64,000 bases of DNA, taken from contig NZ_JANRHH010000013.1 of the NCBI RefSeq assembly GCF_030433435.1, positions 1-64,000 of the forward strand, given 5' to 3'. Under the pieces are notes generated by a model. That model ran no database searches and was not told the DNA's origin. It saw only the letters and a program-made list of their open reading frames with translations. The DNA comes from Polycladomyces subterraneus (GTDB lineage Bacteria > Bacillota > Bacilli > Thermoactinomycetales > JIR-001). Each line of letters begins with the position of its first letter. Within the stretch, counting starts at the first letter, position 1. Made by a program: the position numbers and the translations under genes. Of this stretch, positions 1 to 8,004 are shown in pieces.

Positions 1-382
1 CCAGCCATTGTTGATGATATGGCCGAGCCACTACCGGCACACCGATGCGCTTCTCCAGCATAGGAAATGACACCGTGTAGAAGTCACCATTTTTCTCGAC
101 TTTTAGGTTCTGATTGTTGAACGAACACCACATCTTCCTGAATACCCGAGCTTGTTGGTGTTTCTTCTGCGATTTCACATCCCGAATCGTTTGGTTAATG
201 ATTGCAGACGGGAACTTCTCGTCAGAAAACTCCTTGAAAATCTTGCTGGTCGCCTTGTTCACGTTGGGATGAAGCAGGAGCCAGTTTGCAAACTCCGTGT
301 TGATTTGCGTCATTCGTTCATACATGGCTTGTTTGAATTTGGTTGGTTGATACAGTTCCAACTTGAGTGTGATGGTGGGCAT
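1..382 (-). CDS. tnpB: TnpB (RNA-guided nuclease of IS605 type), N-terminal 127 codons
   Basis: The reading frame opens with ATG at 382 and stays open to the window edge. It sits 4 bases after the tnpA stop and has a good ribosome binding site (GGGGGTGA). The translation starts MPTITLKLELYQPTKFKQ and continues with a basic, helix-rich segment, as in TnpB/OrfB N-terminal domains. The RuvC catalytic residues and the C-terminal zinc finger would lie beyond the window, so activity cannot be judged. TnpB proteins are RNA-guided DNA endonucleases that help retain the element at its donor site; the guide RNA normally overlaps the 3' end of this gene. Confidence 0.75.
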   Translation of the reverse strand, partial: MPTITLKLELYQPTKFKQAMYERMTQINTEFANWLLLHPNVNKATSKIFKEFSDEKFPSAIINQTIRDVKSQKKHQQARVFRKMWCSFNNQNLKVEKNGDFYTVSFPMLEKRIGVPVVARPYHQQWL

Positions 383-386
383 CCAT

Positions 387-905
387 TCACCCCCTTTTCT
401 TTTGTTCTTCCACATATCGCCGGATCGTTTCACTTGAAACGTTTCCAGCCGTACTAACAAAGAATGAGCGTGTCCACAAGCTTGGCAAATGAGACAAGTG
501 ATTGAATTCTTGCCTCAGTTTTCCAGAAGTCACCCCTTTCAATTTTGCCATGATGTCAGATGGCGAATCACTGGGTAGGGAGTTTAAAAACAGATGACAG
601 TGATCCGGCATCACTTCCATGGCAAGGATATCCCAACCGTTTTCCTGACAAATGTCTTTCACCAACTGTTTAAATTGCTCTTCCACTTGGTTTATCAACA
701 CTTTTCTGCGATAACGTGGGCAGAAAACAAAGTGGTAGTGAATCAGATGTCTTTTTCGTCCTCCTGTATGCTTGTCCCATGGTTTTAGTTTTATCAGTAT
801 TTTATAAATACTGCAACAACTAAAAACAAAAAATGTTGCTCTAAGCGCCCTTTTCAGAAGGCACCGAGCAACGCCGCCTTTCATCCCACGATTGAAATAC
901 CCCAA
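387..905 (-). CDS. tnpA: IS200-type TnpA transposase (Y1 HUH), start codon uncertain
   Basis: The conserved body covers about 130 codons from position 779 to the stop at 387. It contains the HUH metal-binding motif (DHCHLF) and the C-terminal helix with the candidate nucleophile tyrosine (RRYVEEQ). This is the single-strand DNA transposase of IS200/IS605 elements. The start is a problem: between the upstream ATGs at 905 and 884, which fall inside the left-end structures, and the conserved body there is no in-frame ATG, GTG or TTG. An out-of-frame ATG at 780-778 lies exactly where the family's start is expected; removing one G from the GGG run that follows it would restore a start reading MDKHTGG. 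Either a one-base insertion has disabled the gene or an atypical start is used. Confidence 0.7.
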   Translation of the reverse strand: MGYFNRGMKGGVARCLLKRALRATFFVFSCCSIYKILIKLKPWDKHTGGRKRHLIHYHFVFCPRYRRKVLINQVEEQFKQLVKDICQENGWDILAMEVMPDHCHLFLNSLPSDSPSDIMAKLKGVTSGKLRQEFNHLSHLPSLWTRSFFVSTAGNVSSETIRRYVEEQKKRG

Positions 906-933
906 GGATATTTCCTATGGGCGCGGTGGGCTT

Positions 934-1581
934 TCAGGCGACTTTTTCTGTAAACACAAACAATATAAAGGGATAAGCGATGGAGATCATGAGAAAACCG
1001 ACGGACAATCTCATGGCCGTAGTTGTCGTGCGGCTGATGACGGCAAAAAACATCGTCACCGCCGAGATGACGACCAGGGTCGCAAAGGCGATCATATAAT
1101 ACCGCAGATGATAGGAAAAGGCTTGCCCGCTGGAAACCCATCCTACATGCAGAAAGAGGCGAGTCTGACCAGTGAAAGGGAACATCCAGGCACCGATCAG
1201 ATAACTTTCCAGAAAATAAGCCACCTGCAACAGGCCGACAGTTCCCATCACCGTCAACCATTTGGCGAAAAAGATTTGGCGAAAGGAATAGGCACGCAAC
1301 ATGATCAATCGAAGCTGTCCGGTCCTGTACTCTTCGGTGATCGAAAAGACCAACAACATCAACACAATCAGGTTAAAAAAGGTGATCAACTGCTCAGCCA
1401 AGGCCATGGTGGGAAAATTGTCCATCACGGTGAACTCGGGGCTGAAGGGAGAAAGATGCGCATTCTTCTCCAAGTAATACTTTCCTGTCACCCACAATAC
1501 CAACGGAATCGAAAAGAAAAGGATCCAAGTGATCCGTCTGCTCCATAAACGTTCCCACTCACTGATCCACAACCGAATCAT
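934..1581 (-). pseudogene. ABC-2 type permease, C-terminally truncated beside the IS element
   Basis: A membrane protein with about five to six hydrophobic segments, starting MIRLWISEWERLWSRR. Its start overlaps the ATPase stop by ATGA, the usual coupling of an exporter ATPase and permease (bacitracin/antibiotic exporter type). The protein ends at residue 215, about 30 bases before the IS left end. Relatives usually run to about 250 residues, so the insertion probably removed the last segment. With its ATPase partner broken (see 1578-2280), the cassette should be non-functional. Confidence 0.6.
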
Positions 1582-2280
1582 GACGACACCCACTCGATAA
1601 ACAAATCTTCTAATTTCTTCTGTTTCTTTTCGATTCCCAATACCCGCACATTGTGTTGCATCAGCAACCGGTTGATCTCGTCAATTTTATTTTCTCCGAC
1701 CTGTACCTCCAAACGGTTGGGTGACAATTGTTTCACCGCCACTTTCCCCGACAAAACTGCCAATGCCTGGTCCGCTTTAGATACCGTATACACCCACCCA
1801 TCGTTTCCAGACAAATCCTCCATCCTTCCCTGCCAAACCAAACGCCCTTTGCGGACTACTACCAACCGGTTGCACATTTGTTCCAATTCATCAAGCAGGT
1901 GACTGGATATGAAAAACGTCAGCCCCTTTTGATCACGAAGACGGATGATCAGCTCACGCAATTCCCTTATTCCCATCGGATCGAGCCCGTTGGCCGGCTC
2001 ATCCAGGATGACGACCTTTTGGTTCCCCAATAGCGCTTGTGCGATCCCCAATCGCTGTTTCATCCCCAGAGAGTAGGTTTTCACTTTCTGATCGGCGGTT
2101 CCCATCAATCCGACCGTCTGCAACACTTCCTCCACCCGGCGCTTCTTCCCCCTCCGGAAGGTTGGTATGCGATCGGGCCAGATTGAGCAGATTTTTTCTT
2201 CCCGTCATGTAAGGGATAAAAATCGGTGATTCCACGATGGCGCCAAGCTCCAATAACGCTTTTGATTGATGTTGGTTCAT
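1578..2280 (-). pseudogene. ABC exporter ATPase remnant without Walker A, frameshifted
   Basis: Two frames together encode the C-terminal two-thirds of an exporter ATPase. Frame 1 (2280 to about 2140) reads LLELGAIVESPIFIPYMTGR, the segment after Walker A. Frame 2 (from 2135) carries the signature (YSLGMKQRLGIAQAL), Walker B (VVILDEPANGLDP) and the H-loop region (FFISSHLL). Removing one G from the GGGGG run near 2147-2151 joins the frames. Upstream of 2280 a stop occurs three codons before the first methionine, and no Walker A (GxxGxGKS) exists in any frame, so the N-terminal part is deleted. The gene is therefore dead by two independent lesions. Confidence 0.75.
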
Positions 2281-2389
2281 GGCATGTCACTGATGATCCC
2301 AGCCAAGCCCATTGCAGTTGTTGGCCAGGTATGGAAGCGTTCCATTTGTGGAGATGATAACCATTGAGTCCTTATCAGGGAGGGATAAC

Positions 2390-2836
2390 ATGTCCAAATT
2401 AATCATACTGATGGGCCTTCCTGGCTCAGGGAAAAGTACTTATGCCAACCAATTCGACCACGGTGTGGTATTATCCAGTGATACGATCAGAAAGGAGTTA
2501 TTCAACGATGTTCAGTTTCAGGGAAATAATAAGTTAGTGTTTGATACCCTTTACAGAAGAGCGAAGGAATATTTGGAACGCGGTTATGATGTGGTCATTG
2601 ATTCCACCCATCTTGAAGCACATAGGAGACTTCAAGTGATCAATCTGTTTCGGGGGTATGAAAAAGAAATCCATGTCATCCATACTCCCGTTGATGAGTG
2701 TAAAAGACGCAATCGGGAACGTGAAAGAGTGGTCCCAGAATACGTGATTGACCAAATGGCGGAGAAAATGGAATATCCCACTTACAAGGAAGGATGGTCG
2801 AAAATTGTGGATGTGAATCCAAATCAACTAGACTAA
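2390..2836 (+). CDS. P-loop kinase (polynucleotide kinase/zeta-like AAA_33 family)
   Basis: A 148-residue cytoplasmic protein starting MSKLIILMGLPGSGKST. The Walker A motif is at residues 9-17 (GLPGSGKST), followed by a conserved SSD pair (VVLSSDTIRKELF) and a DxTH motif (VVIDSTHLEAHRR) typical of small polynucleotide or nucleoside kinases related to the PNKP kinase domain. The C-terminal part has a lid-like RNRERERVVP segment. The ATG at 2390 is preferred over the in-frame upstream one at 2312 because of the AGGGAGG binding site just before it. Substrate is unknown. It stands alone between a decayed ABC cassette and an oxidoreductase gene. Confidence 0.75.
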   Translation: MSKLIILMGLPGSGKSTYANQFDHGVVLSSDTIRKELFNDVQFQGNNKLVFDTLYRRAKEYLERGYDVVIDSTHLEAHRRLQVINLFRGYEKEIHVIHTPVDECKRRNRERERVVPEYVIDQMAEKMEYPTYKEGWSKIVDVNPNQLD

Positions 2837-3183
2837 AAAGGTGAAACCATGGTCCATTATTGGAATGACTGAATACATAAACGGGGCAGCATGAATAAAT
2901 CCCTACCATTCATTCCCCTTCATCAACATCTCATGACTAACTGTGCGATCGTATAATAGGGGCTAAATCTATGGGGATAAAAGACCTTGCGATGGATTTC
3001 CTAGTGTTGCCGAAAATCTGGCTTCATTTCGGTTTCAAAAGTCAATATAAAAGTCAACGTTTCCATACTGACCATATAGACGAGTTGTGAGACAATGAGG
3101 GTAGCCAAGAATGGGGACGGGACATGGAACGAACGTTCCCTTATCACAGGTAATATTGATTCCAGAAATGGAGGGAGACAAGG
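2837..3183. other. Intergenic region upstream of the oxidoreductase gene
   Basis: No coding sequence is supported here. A TATAAT-like -10 element lies near 2952-2957, with no convincing -35 partner. It could drive the downstream oxidoreductase gene. A ribosome binding site (GGAGGGAGA) precedes 3184. Confidence 0.4.
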
Positions 3184-4194
3184 ATGAAAGCAATTGTTCT
3201 CAGAGAATTCGGCGGTCCGGAACAACTGCGATATGAGGAGGTACCGGATCCGACGCCTGGTCGGGGCGAGGTAGTCGTTCGTCTGAAAGCCGCGGCACTC
3301 AACCGAAGGGATTATTTCATCACCATCAACCAGTATCCTGGGATTCGAATCCCAGCGATCCCCGGTTCCGATGGTGCGGGCATTGTGGTCGCCGTCGGAG
3401 AAGGAGTAGACAGCATCGCCGTCGGCAGCGAAGTAGTGATCAATCCTACTTTGAACTGGGGAGACAATCCGAGGGTCCAGGGGCCGGATTTTCAGATCTT
3501 GGGAGTGCCTACTGACGGAACCTATGCGCAGTTGGTAAAAGTGCCTGCGGAGAATGTGTTTCCAAAGCCTGAATACCTCTCTTGGGAAGAGGCCGCAGCT
3601 CTCCCGTTGGCAGCACTGACTGCTTACCGAGCGCTCATTACCCGCGGGCGGCTTCAGCCGGGCGAGACGGTATTTATTCCGGGAATCGGCGGCGGTGTTG
3701 CCACCTTCTTGCTCCAAATCGCTGTAGCAACCGGAGCTCGGGTGTTTGTTTCCTCACGTAGCGACGAAAAAATCGAACGTGCCCTTCAGCTGGGGGCAGC
3801 CGGTGGGGTGAATGTCAACTCGGAGAAGTGGGTGAAGGAACTACAAGATCGTATGGAGGGACAGGCCGATCTGTGCGTGGACAGCGTTGGTGGGGACACC
3901 TTTACCCAACTCATCCGCATTGCCAAGCCGGGCGGACGCATTGTCACTTTTGGAGCAACCCGCGGACCGGTCCCCAATCTGGTCATGCCACTGATCTTCC
4001 TAAAGCAACTGGATATTCTCGGCAGCACCATGGGGAATGCCGAGGAGTTTGAACAGATGCTGTCCTTTTTCAAAAAGCACGAAATCCGGCCGGTGATCGA
4101 TCGGTCGTTCCCGTTGGAGCAGGCGAGTGAAGCACTGAAGCGGATGCAAGCAGGAGATCAGTTCGGGAAAATCCTGCTGGAAATTCCCGAGTAA
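3184..4194 (+). CDS. Zinc-independent MDR-family quinone oxidoreductase
   Basis: A 336-residue medium-chain dehydrogenase/reductase. The N-terminal GroES-like domain (start MKAIVLREFGGPEQLRYEEV) includes the family pattern AALNRRDYF and a GSDGAG turn. The NADPH-binding Rossmann motif is GIGGGVATFLLQIA at about residue 167. The zinc-ligand cysteines of alcohol dehydrogenases are absent, which suggests a quinone oxidoreductase or enoyl reductase acting on carbonyl or quinone substrates with NADPH. The exact substrate cannot be read from sequence. The gene is monocistronic and ends at a strong terminator. Confidence 0.85.
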   Translation: MKAIVLREFGGPEQLRYEEVPDPTPGRGEVVVRLKAAALNRRDYFITINQYPGIRIPAIPGSDGAGIVVAVGEGVDSIAVGSEVVINPTLNWGDNPRVQGPDFQILGVPTDGTYAQLVKVPAENVFPKPEYLSWEEAAALPLAALTAYRALITRGRLQPGETVFIPGIGGGVATFLLQIAVATGARVFVSSRSDEKIERALQLGAAGGVNVNSEKWVKELQDRMEGQADLCVDSVGGDTFTQLIRIAKPGGRIVTFGATRGPVPNLVMPLIFLKQLDILGSTMGNAEEFEQMLSFFKKHEIRPVIDRSFPLEQASEALKRMQAGDQFGKILLEIPE

Positions 4195-4226
4195 TCGTTT
4201 CAACCGTTCTATTTCGATCTTAGATT

Positions 4227-4249
4227 GCCCCCTTTTTGGGGGCTTTTTT
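4227..4249 (+). terminator. Rho-independent terminator
   Basis: GCCCCC, a five-T loop and GGGGGC, followed directly by six T. It closes the oxidoreductase transcript and insulates the thiamine operon. Confidence 0.9.
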
Positions 4250-4316
4250 GATACGCAATCTGAACGTACCAATCCGAGAAAAAAGCACTCCTTATCTTTC
4301 CACAACCTCCCTCTTA

Positions 4317-4345
4317 TGGACAAAAACGATGTCCTTTCGTATAAT
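4317..4345 (+). promoter_or_regulatory. Sigma-A type promoter of the thiamine operon
   Basis: TGGACA (one mismatch to TTGACA), a 17-bp spacer and a perfect TATAAT at 4340-4345. It lies just upstream of the TPP riboswitch. Confidence 0.75.
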
Positions 4346-4367
4346 GAAGCCCGAACCAATCGAATAT

Positions 4368-4465
4368 TCGAGGGGAGCTGGATAATGGCCGGCTGAGAAA
4401 GTGTACCGATACACTGACCCTAGGAACCTGATCCGGGTAATTCCGGCGTAGGGAAAGGATCGAAA
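4368..4465 (+). promoter_or_regulatory. TPP riboswitch (THI box)
   Basis: The conserved THI-box elements appear in order: GGGGAGC, GGCTGAGA, ACCCTAGGAACCTGATC and CCGGGTAATTCCGGCGTAG. These are the two sensor arms of the thiamine pyrophosphate aptamer. A terminator follows at 4490-4519, so TPP binding is expected to stop transcription before thiY. Confidence 0.95.
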
Positions 4466-4489
4466 ATCGTTCGCTTTCTGTGCATATCA

Positions 4490-4519
4490 GCGCCTCCGGA
4501 TCAGGAAGGCGCTTTTTTT
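4490..4519 (+). terminator. Terminator of the TPP riboswitch expression platform
   Basis: GCGCCT pairs with AGGCGC around a short loop, followed by seven T. It lies between the aptamer and the thiY ribosome binding site, the arrangement of a transcription-terminating OFF switch. Confidence 0.85.
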
Positions 4520-4555
4520 ATGGATCGATTTCTTTTTGAAAGGTGGAATCTATCA

Positions 4556-5554
4556 ATGAAACGAATCGGATGGCTTTTGAGCTTGGCTCTCTTGCTGGTC
4601 GTGGCCACTGCTTGCAGTGCGCCGGGGACCGATTCATCAGAAAAAGGGTTGAAAAAAGTGACGCTTGTTCTGGACTGGACCCCCAACACCAACCATACCG
4701 GCCTTTATGTGGCGAAAGAAAAAGGTTACTTTAAGCAAGAAGGGTTGGATGTGGATATTATTCAGCCAGGACAAAGCGGCGCCGAACAAATGGTCGCTTC
4801 TGGGCGTGCCCAGTTTGGCGTCAGCTACCAAGAAAATGTCACCGAAGCACGTACCCAAGGGATACCCATCGTCTCCATCGCAGCAGTCATCCAACATAAC
4901 ACTTCGGGATTCGCTTCACCCGCAAACAAAAACATTAAGCGCCCCAGGGATTTTGAGGGCAAAACCTACGGCGGTTGGGGTTCCCCGATTGAAAAGCAAA
5001 TGATCACGTCGCTGATGGAAGGGGATCATGCGGATCCCAACAAGGTAAAAATCATTAACACAGGGAATGCGGATTTCTTTTCGATCGTTAAACGCAATGT
5101 GGATTTTGCATGGATTTATTATGGTTGGACTGGAATCGAAGCTGAACTTCGCGGCATGAAGCTGAACATCATTTATCTCACTGATTACTCCAAAGATCTG
5201 GATTACTATACCCCGGTGTTGATCACCAGCGAAAAAGAGATCAAGCAGGACCCGCAAACAGTCAAAGCGTTTATGCGCGCTGTGAGCAAAGGATATCAGT
5301 ATGCCATCGCCCACCCTGACGATGCTGCTTCCATTCTTTCCAAAGCGGTTCCTGACCTTGATCCGAAGCTGGTAAAGAAAAGCCAAGAATGGTTGAGCCC
5401 GCGTTATCAAGCGGATGCGCCGGTTTGGGGGCTGCAAAAACAAGAAGTATGGGCCAGGTACGCCAACTGGATGAAGAAGCACCAACTGCTCAAAGGCAAC
5501 TTTGACCCGAGTAAAGCATTTACCAATCAGTTCTTGCCCCAAGGAGGAAAATGA
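4556..5554 (+). CDS. thiY: Thiamine precursor (HMP-type) binding lipoprotein ThiY
   Basis: A 332-residue extracytoplasmic solute-binding lipoprotein. The signal peptide MKRIGWLLSLALLLVVATAC ends in a lipobox cysteine. The mature part has the NMT1/THI5-like fold signature VLDWTPNTNHTGLYVAKEKG, typical of proteins that bind N-formyl-4-amino-5-aminomethyl-2-methylpyrimidine or HMP. ATG 4556 is chosen because AAAGGTGG precedes it; an in-frame ATG at 4520 lies inside the riboswitch terminator tail and has no signal-peptide logic. It is the first gene of a riboswitch-controlled operon with its permease and ATPase downstream. Confidence 0.9.
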   Translation: MKRIGWLLSLALLLVVATACSAPGTDSSEKGLKKVTLVLDWTPNTNHTGLYVAKEKGYFKQEGLDVDIIQPGQSGAEQMVASGRAQFGVSYQENVTEARTQGIPIVSIAAVIQHNTSGFASPANKNIKRPRDFEGKTYGGWGSPIEKQMITSLMEGDHADPNKVKIINTGNADFFSIVKRNVDFAWIYYGWTGIEAELRGMKLNIIYLTDYSKDLDYYTPVLITSEKEIKQDPQTVKAFMRAVSKGYQYAIAHPDDAASILSKAVPDLDPKLVKKSQEWLSPRYQADAPVWGLQKQEVWARYANWMKKHQLLKGNFDPSKAFTNQFLPQGGK

Positions 5555-5555
5555 G

Positions 5556-5855
5556 ATGGCCAGTACACTCTTGAGCATTCAAATCCTCCCACATACGCCG
5601 GGCGGGGAAAGTGTAATCCCCTATGTCGACCGGGCCATTGAAATCATCCAAAGCGCCGGAGTGCCTTACCGGGTCGGTCCGCTGGAAACAACCATGGAAG
5701 GCGAACTGCCCGAGCTCCTTGCCATCGTGGCCAAAATGAATGAAGAAATGGTGAAGATGGGCTGTCGCAGCATCCTTTCGCAAGTGAAAATCTATCACAA
5801 TGTGGATGGCATCACCATGAAAGAGTTGACGCAAAAATATGATGAAACGGTTTAA
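5556..5855 (+). CDS. Thiamine-binding protein, MTH1187/YkoF-like
   Basis: A 99-residue cytoplasmic protein (MASTLLSIQILPHTPGGESV...) of the MTH1187/YkoF family (COG0011), a ferredoxin-like fold known to bind thiamine-related pyrimidines. Start ATG 5556 follows AAGGAGG, one base after the thiY stop. Its placement inside the TPP-controlled operon supports a role in handling the imported precursor or thiamine. Its 3' end overlaps the permease start by 17 bases, indicating translational coupling. Confidence 0.8.
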   Translation: MASTLLSIQILPHTPGGESVIPYVDRAIEIIQSAGVPYRVGPLETTMEGELPELLAIVAKMNEEMVKMGCRSILSQVKIYHNVDGITMKELTQKYDETV

Positions 5856-6612
5856 CTACGGACCATCCATCCTGTTTTTTGCCGTCCTCCTGCTTCTGTG
5901 GGAGGCGGCTGTTCGTCTATGGTCCATTGACCCTTGGATGTTGCCGGCCCCTTCCCGAATCTTCACGACTCTGGTCCATGAGTGGACACGCATTCCGGAA
6001 AACTTGTTCGCGACCGCATGGATCGCCATCTGCGGTTTGCTCTTGGGTCTGGCCATCGGTTTGGTGTCTGCCGTCGTTTTGCACTTGTCGGCTCTTTTGA
6101 AAAAACTGATATACCCATTGCTGATCTTATCGCAAAACATCCCATTGATCGCCCTAGCTCCCCTGCTCATTCTATGGCTGGGTTTTGGGATGGAACCGAA
6201 AGTGATTGTCGTGGCCCTGGTCTGCTTTTTTCCGATCACCGTGTCCACCCTGGATGGTTTTCAGCAAACGGACAGGACACTGATCATGTATATGGAAATG
6301 GCGGGAGCTTCGCGCCTGCAACGCTTTTTTAAACTGGAATGGCCGTCCGCGCTTCCCTCCTTTTTTTCCGGATTCAAACTTGCGGCCACCTATAGCGTGA
6401 TGGGTGCTGTGATTGCGGAATGGCTGGGAGCAAAAGACGGGTTGGGCGTGATGATGCAACTGGCCTCTTCCTCCTTTCGCACGGATCGGGTCTTTGTGGC
6501 CATCTTGTTGATCGCGGGCTTAAGCTTGCTCCTTTTTGCCGCAATCTCCCTTATGGAAGCTTGGACCTTGCGCTGGCAGACCAGGAAGGGAGGAGATGGC
6601 CGTGAAACTTGA
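5839..6612 (+). CDS. thiX: ABC permease for thiamine precursor (ThiX)
   Basis: A 257-residue inner-membrane permease of the BPD_transp_1/SsuC-TauC type with about six hydrophobic segments. The EAA loop region is visible around residues 155-175 (MEMAGASRLQRFFKLEWPSA). It forms the transmembrane channel of the ThiXYZ importer with the lipoprotein encoded upstream and the ATPase downstream. Two adjacent ATG codons (5839, 5842) are possible starts. It overlaps both neighbouring genes. Confidence 0.88.
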   Translation: MMKRFNYGPSILFFAVLLLLWEAAVRLWSIDPWMLPAPSRIFTTLVHEWTRIPENLFATAWIAICGLLLGLAIGLVSAVVLHLSALLKKLIYPLLILSQNIPLIALAPLLILWLGFGMEPKVIVVALVCFFPITVSTLDGFQQTDRTLIMYMEMAGASRLQRFFKLEWPSALPSFFSGFKLAATYSVMGAVIAEWLGAKDGLGVMMQLASSSFRTDRVFVAILLIAGLSLLLFAAISLMEAWTLRWQTRKGGDGRET

Positions 6613-7333
6613 AGTGAAAGAGCTGACTTTTGCCTATGACCGACAACCGATCATAGAAAACCTCTCACTCGAGGTCAAACCGGGGGAATTCGTCTCTTTG
6701 ATCGGCCCTTCCGGGAGTGGAAAGAGCACGCTTTTTTATCTCATCGGTGGGATTTACAAGCCGAAACGGGGAGAAATTTTGCTCGACGGCAAACCCATCC
6801 ACGGGAAAAGAGGGCATATCGCTTACATGCCCCAACAGCCCTCCCTGTTTCCCTGGCGCACGATTGAACAAAATGTCCGATTGGCCCAAGAACTGAATGG
6901 CCACTTGGATCCTTCGCATGTGCAGAGTTTGTTAAAAAAGGCTGGGCTTGACCATGTGGCCCACAGTTATCCGCATGAACTGAGCGGCGGCATGCAACAG
7001 CGCGCCGCGTTTATCCGTGCCCTTGCCAGCAAACAGGAGCTCTTATGCCTGGATGAACCGTTCGGCGCGCTTGACGCACTTACCCGGACCCACATGCAAC
7101 AATGGCTCTTATCCGTATTGGAAACGGAACGGCGAACGGTTCTTTTCATCACCCATAGCATTGAAGAAGCGCTCCTCCTGTCTGACCGCATTTATGTCTT
7201 AAGCCGGCAGCCGATGCGGGTGATTCGTGAGATCTCCGTACCCTACCCCCGCGGCGACCGCTTCTCCTTGCGCGGGACAACCGATTGGATGGCGCTGCAC
7301 CGGGAAATTGAAAACCTTCTCTTACCAAAATAA
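6596..7333 (+). CDS. thiZ: ABC ATPase for thiamine precursor uptake (ThiZ)
   Basis: A 245-residue ATPase with Walker [11 protein letters not shown]-loop MPQQPSLFPW, signature LSGGMQQR, Walker B LLCLDEPFGALD and switch histidine (FITHSIEEA). This is the nitrate/taurine/SsuB subfamily of importer ATPases. The start ATG 6596 follows GGAGGAG and overlaps the permease gene by 17 bases. It completes the operon thiY - binding protein - thiX - thiZ. Confidence 0.9.
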   Translation: MAVKLEVKELTFAYDRQPIIENLSLEVKPGEFVSLIGPSGSGKSTLFYLIGGIYKPKRGEILLDGKPIHGKRGHIAYMPQQPSLFPWRTIEQNVRLAQELNGHLDPSHVQSLLKKAGLDHVAHSYPHELSGGMQQRAAFIRALASKQELLCLDEPFGALDALTRTHMQQWLLSVLETERRTVLFITHSIEEALLLSDRIYVLSRQPMRVIREISVPYPRGDRFSLRGTTDWMALHREIENLLLPK

Positions 7334-7356
7334 AAAGTATGGGACATTCCATATTT

Positions 7357-7386
7357 GAGGCTGTTGACAACAAGGTCAACAGCCTC
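7357..7386 (+). terminator. Long hairpin after thiZ, probable terminator
   Basis: A perfect 12-bp stem (GAGGCTGTTGAC / GTCAACAGCCTC) with a 6-base loop, 23 bases after the thiZ stop. The following run is A-rich rather than T-rich on the plus strand, so termination may be weak; it may also protect the mRNA 3' end. Confidence 0.55.
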
Positions 7387-7496
7387 AAAAACAAAACATC
7401 ATGAGATCAAACAGATGGACAATCCGGCTCGACCATAATCACGATTGGAGCTCAGCCCCCATTGAGTTCTCGTTTCAAATGGATTCAGTCAGTTAA

Positions 7497-7859
7497 TCAG
7501 CCAACCAAATAAGACTCTGAATAATCATCGATGTTATAAAGATCAATTCCTACAAATCCCTTGTAACCATCATCTTGAAAATGGAAAACAATATGTTGAT
7601 CAATCACGTACTCAACAGTATGGGGAAGTGGCGCAATCATGAATCTATAAAAGTGACCTTTATCATGGTGAAAACACTTTTCAAAAACATGTTTCCGCCC
7701 AGCCCATTCATATAGAAGATCCGCAGTTTTTCCATCAAACTCGATTCCAACCAGTCGGCCATTATGATCAAAATCCAAAATCAAATCCGAATTTACCTCA
7801 AGCTCTATTGTTTCTGCGACACATCCCGGGTATGGTGGGGTAAAATAAAGATATCCCAT
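7497..7859 (-). CDS. Hypothetical protein with DUF2283-like segment
   Basis: A 120-residue soluble protein (MGYLYFTPPYPGCVAETIEL...). The stretch DLILDFDHNGRLVGIEFDGK resembles the beta-strand repeat of DUF2283-type proteins (Asp-x-Asp, Gly-Arg-Leu-Val-Gly-Ile-Glu). No catalytic motif is seen. It is AT-richer than its neighbours and stands alone between two terminators. Function unknown. Confidence 0.6.
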   Translation of the reverse strand: MGYLYFTPPYPGCVAETIELEVNSDLILDFDHNGRLVGIEFDGKTADLLYEWAGRKHVFEKCFHHDKGHFYRFMIAPLPHTVEYVIDQHIVFHFQDDGYKGFVGIDLYNIDDYSESYLVG

Positions 7860-7963
7860 TTTGGCCTAACCCAGTTAATCGTAGGTTGAACTTCCCATGA
7901 GCAAAATAGACTACACAAAAGCAATGATAAAGGTTTATCTCCTCATATGAACCCTTTTCCCTT

Positions 7964-7996
7964 AAAAAACAACCCAGCGGCATGTACCACTGGGTT
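7964..7996 (-). terminator. Terminator of the amidase gene
   Basis: AACCCAG pairs with CTGGGTT, followed on the minus strand by a run of six T. It starts 8 bases beyond the amidase stop. Confidence 0.85.
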
Positions 7997-8004
7997 GTGT
8001 TCGT

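Larger units (their letters stand above)
1..905 (-). mobile_element. IS200/IS605-family element, cut by window edge
   Basis: The element reads on the minus strand: left end near 905, then tnpA, then tnpB running off the window at position 1. Subterminal structure typical of this family is visible: an imperfect hairpin at 835-872 whose outer arms are GTTGCTC and GAGCAAC, and a 7-bp palindrome (CAGTATT/AATACTG) at 795-813. Such elements have no terminal inverted repeats; TnpA recognises subterminal hairpins as single-stranded DNA. The exact left cleavage site cannot be fixed from sequence alone. The element abuts the 3' end of an ABC permease gene and probably truncated it. The right end and any guide RNA region at the 3' end of tnpB lie outside the window. 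Confidence 0.8.

Noticed and set aside
2390-2836. Zeta-type toxin interpretation of the P-loop kinase
   Set aside because: No antitoxin gene is adjacent and the motifs fit small polynucleotide/nucleoside kinases equally well.
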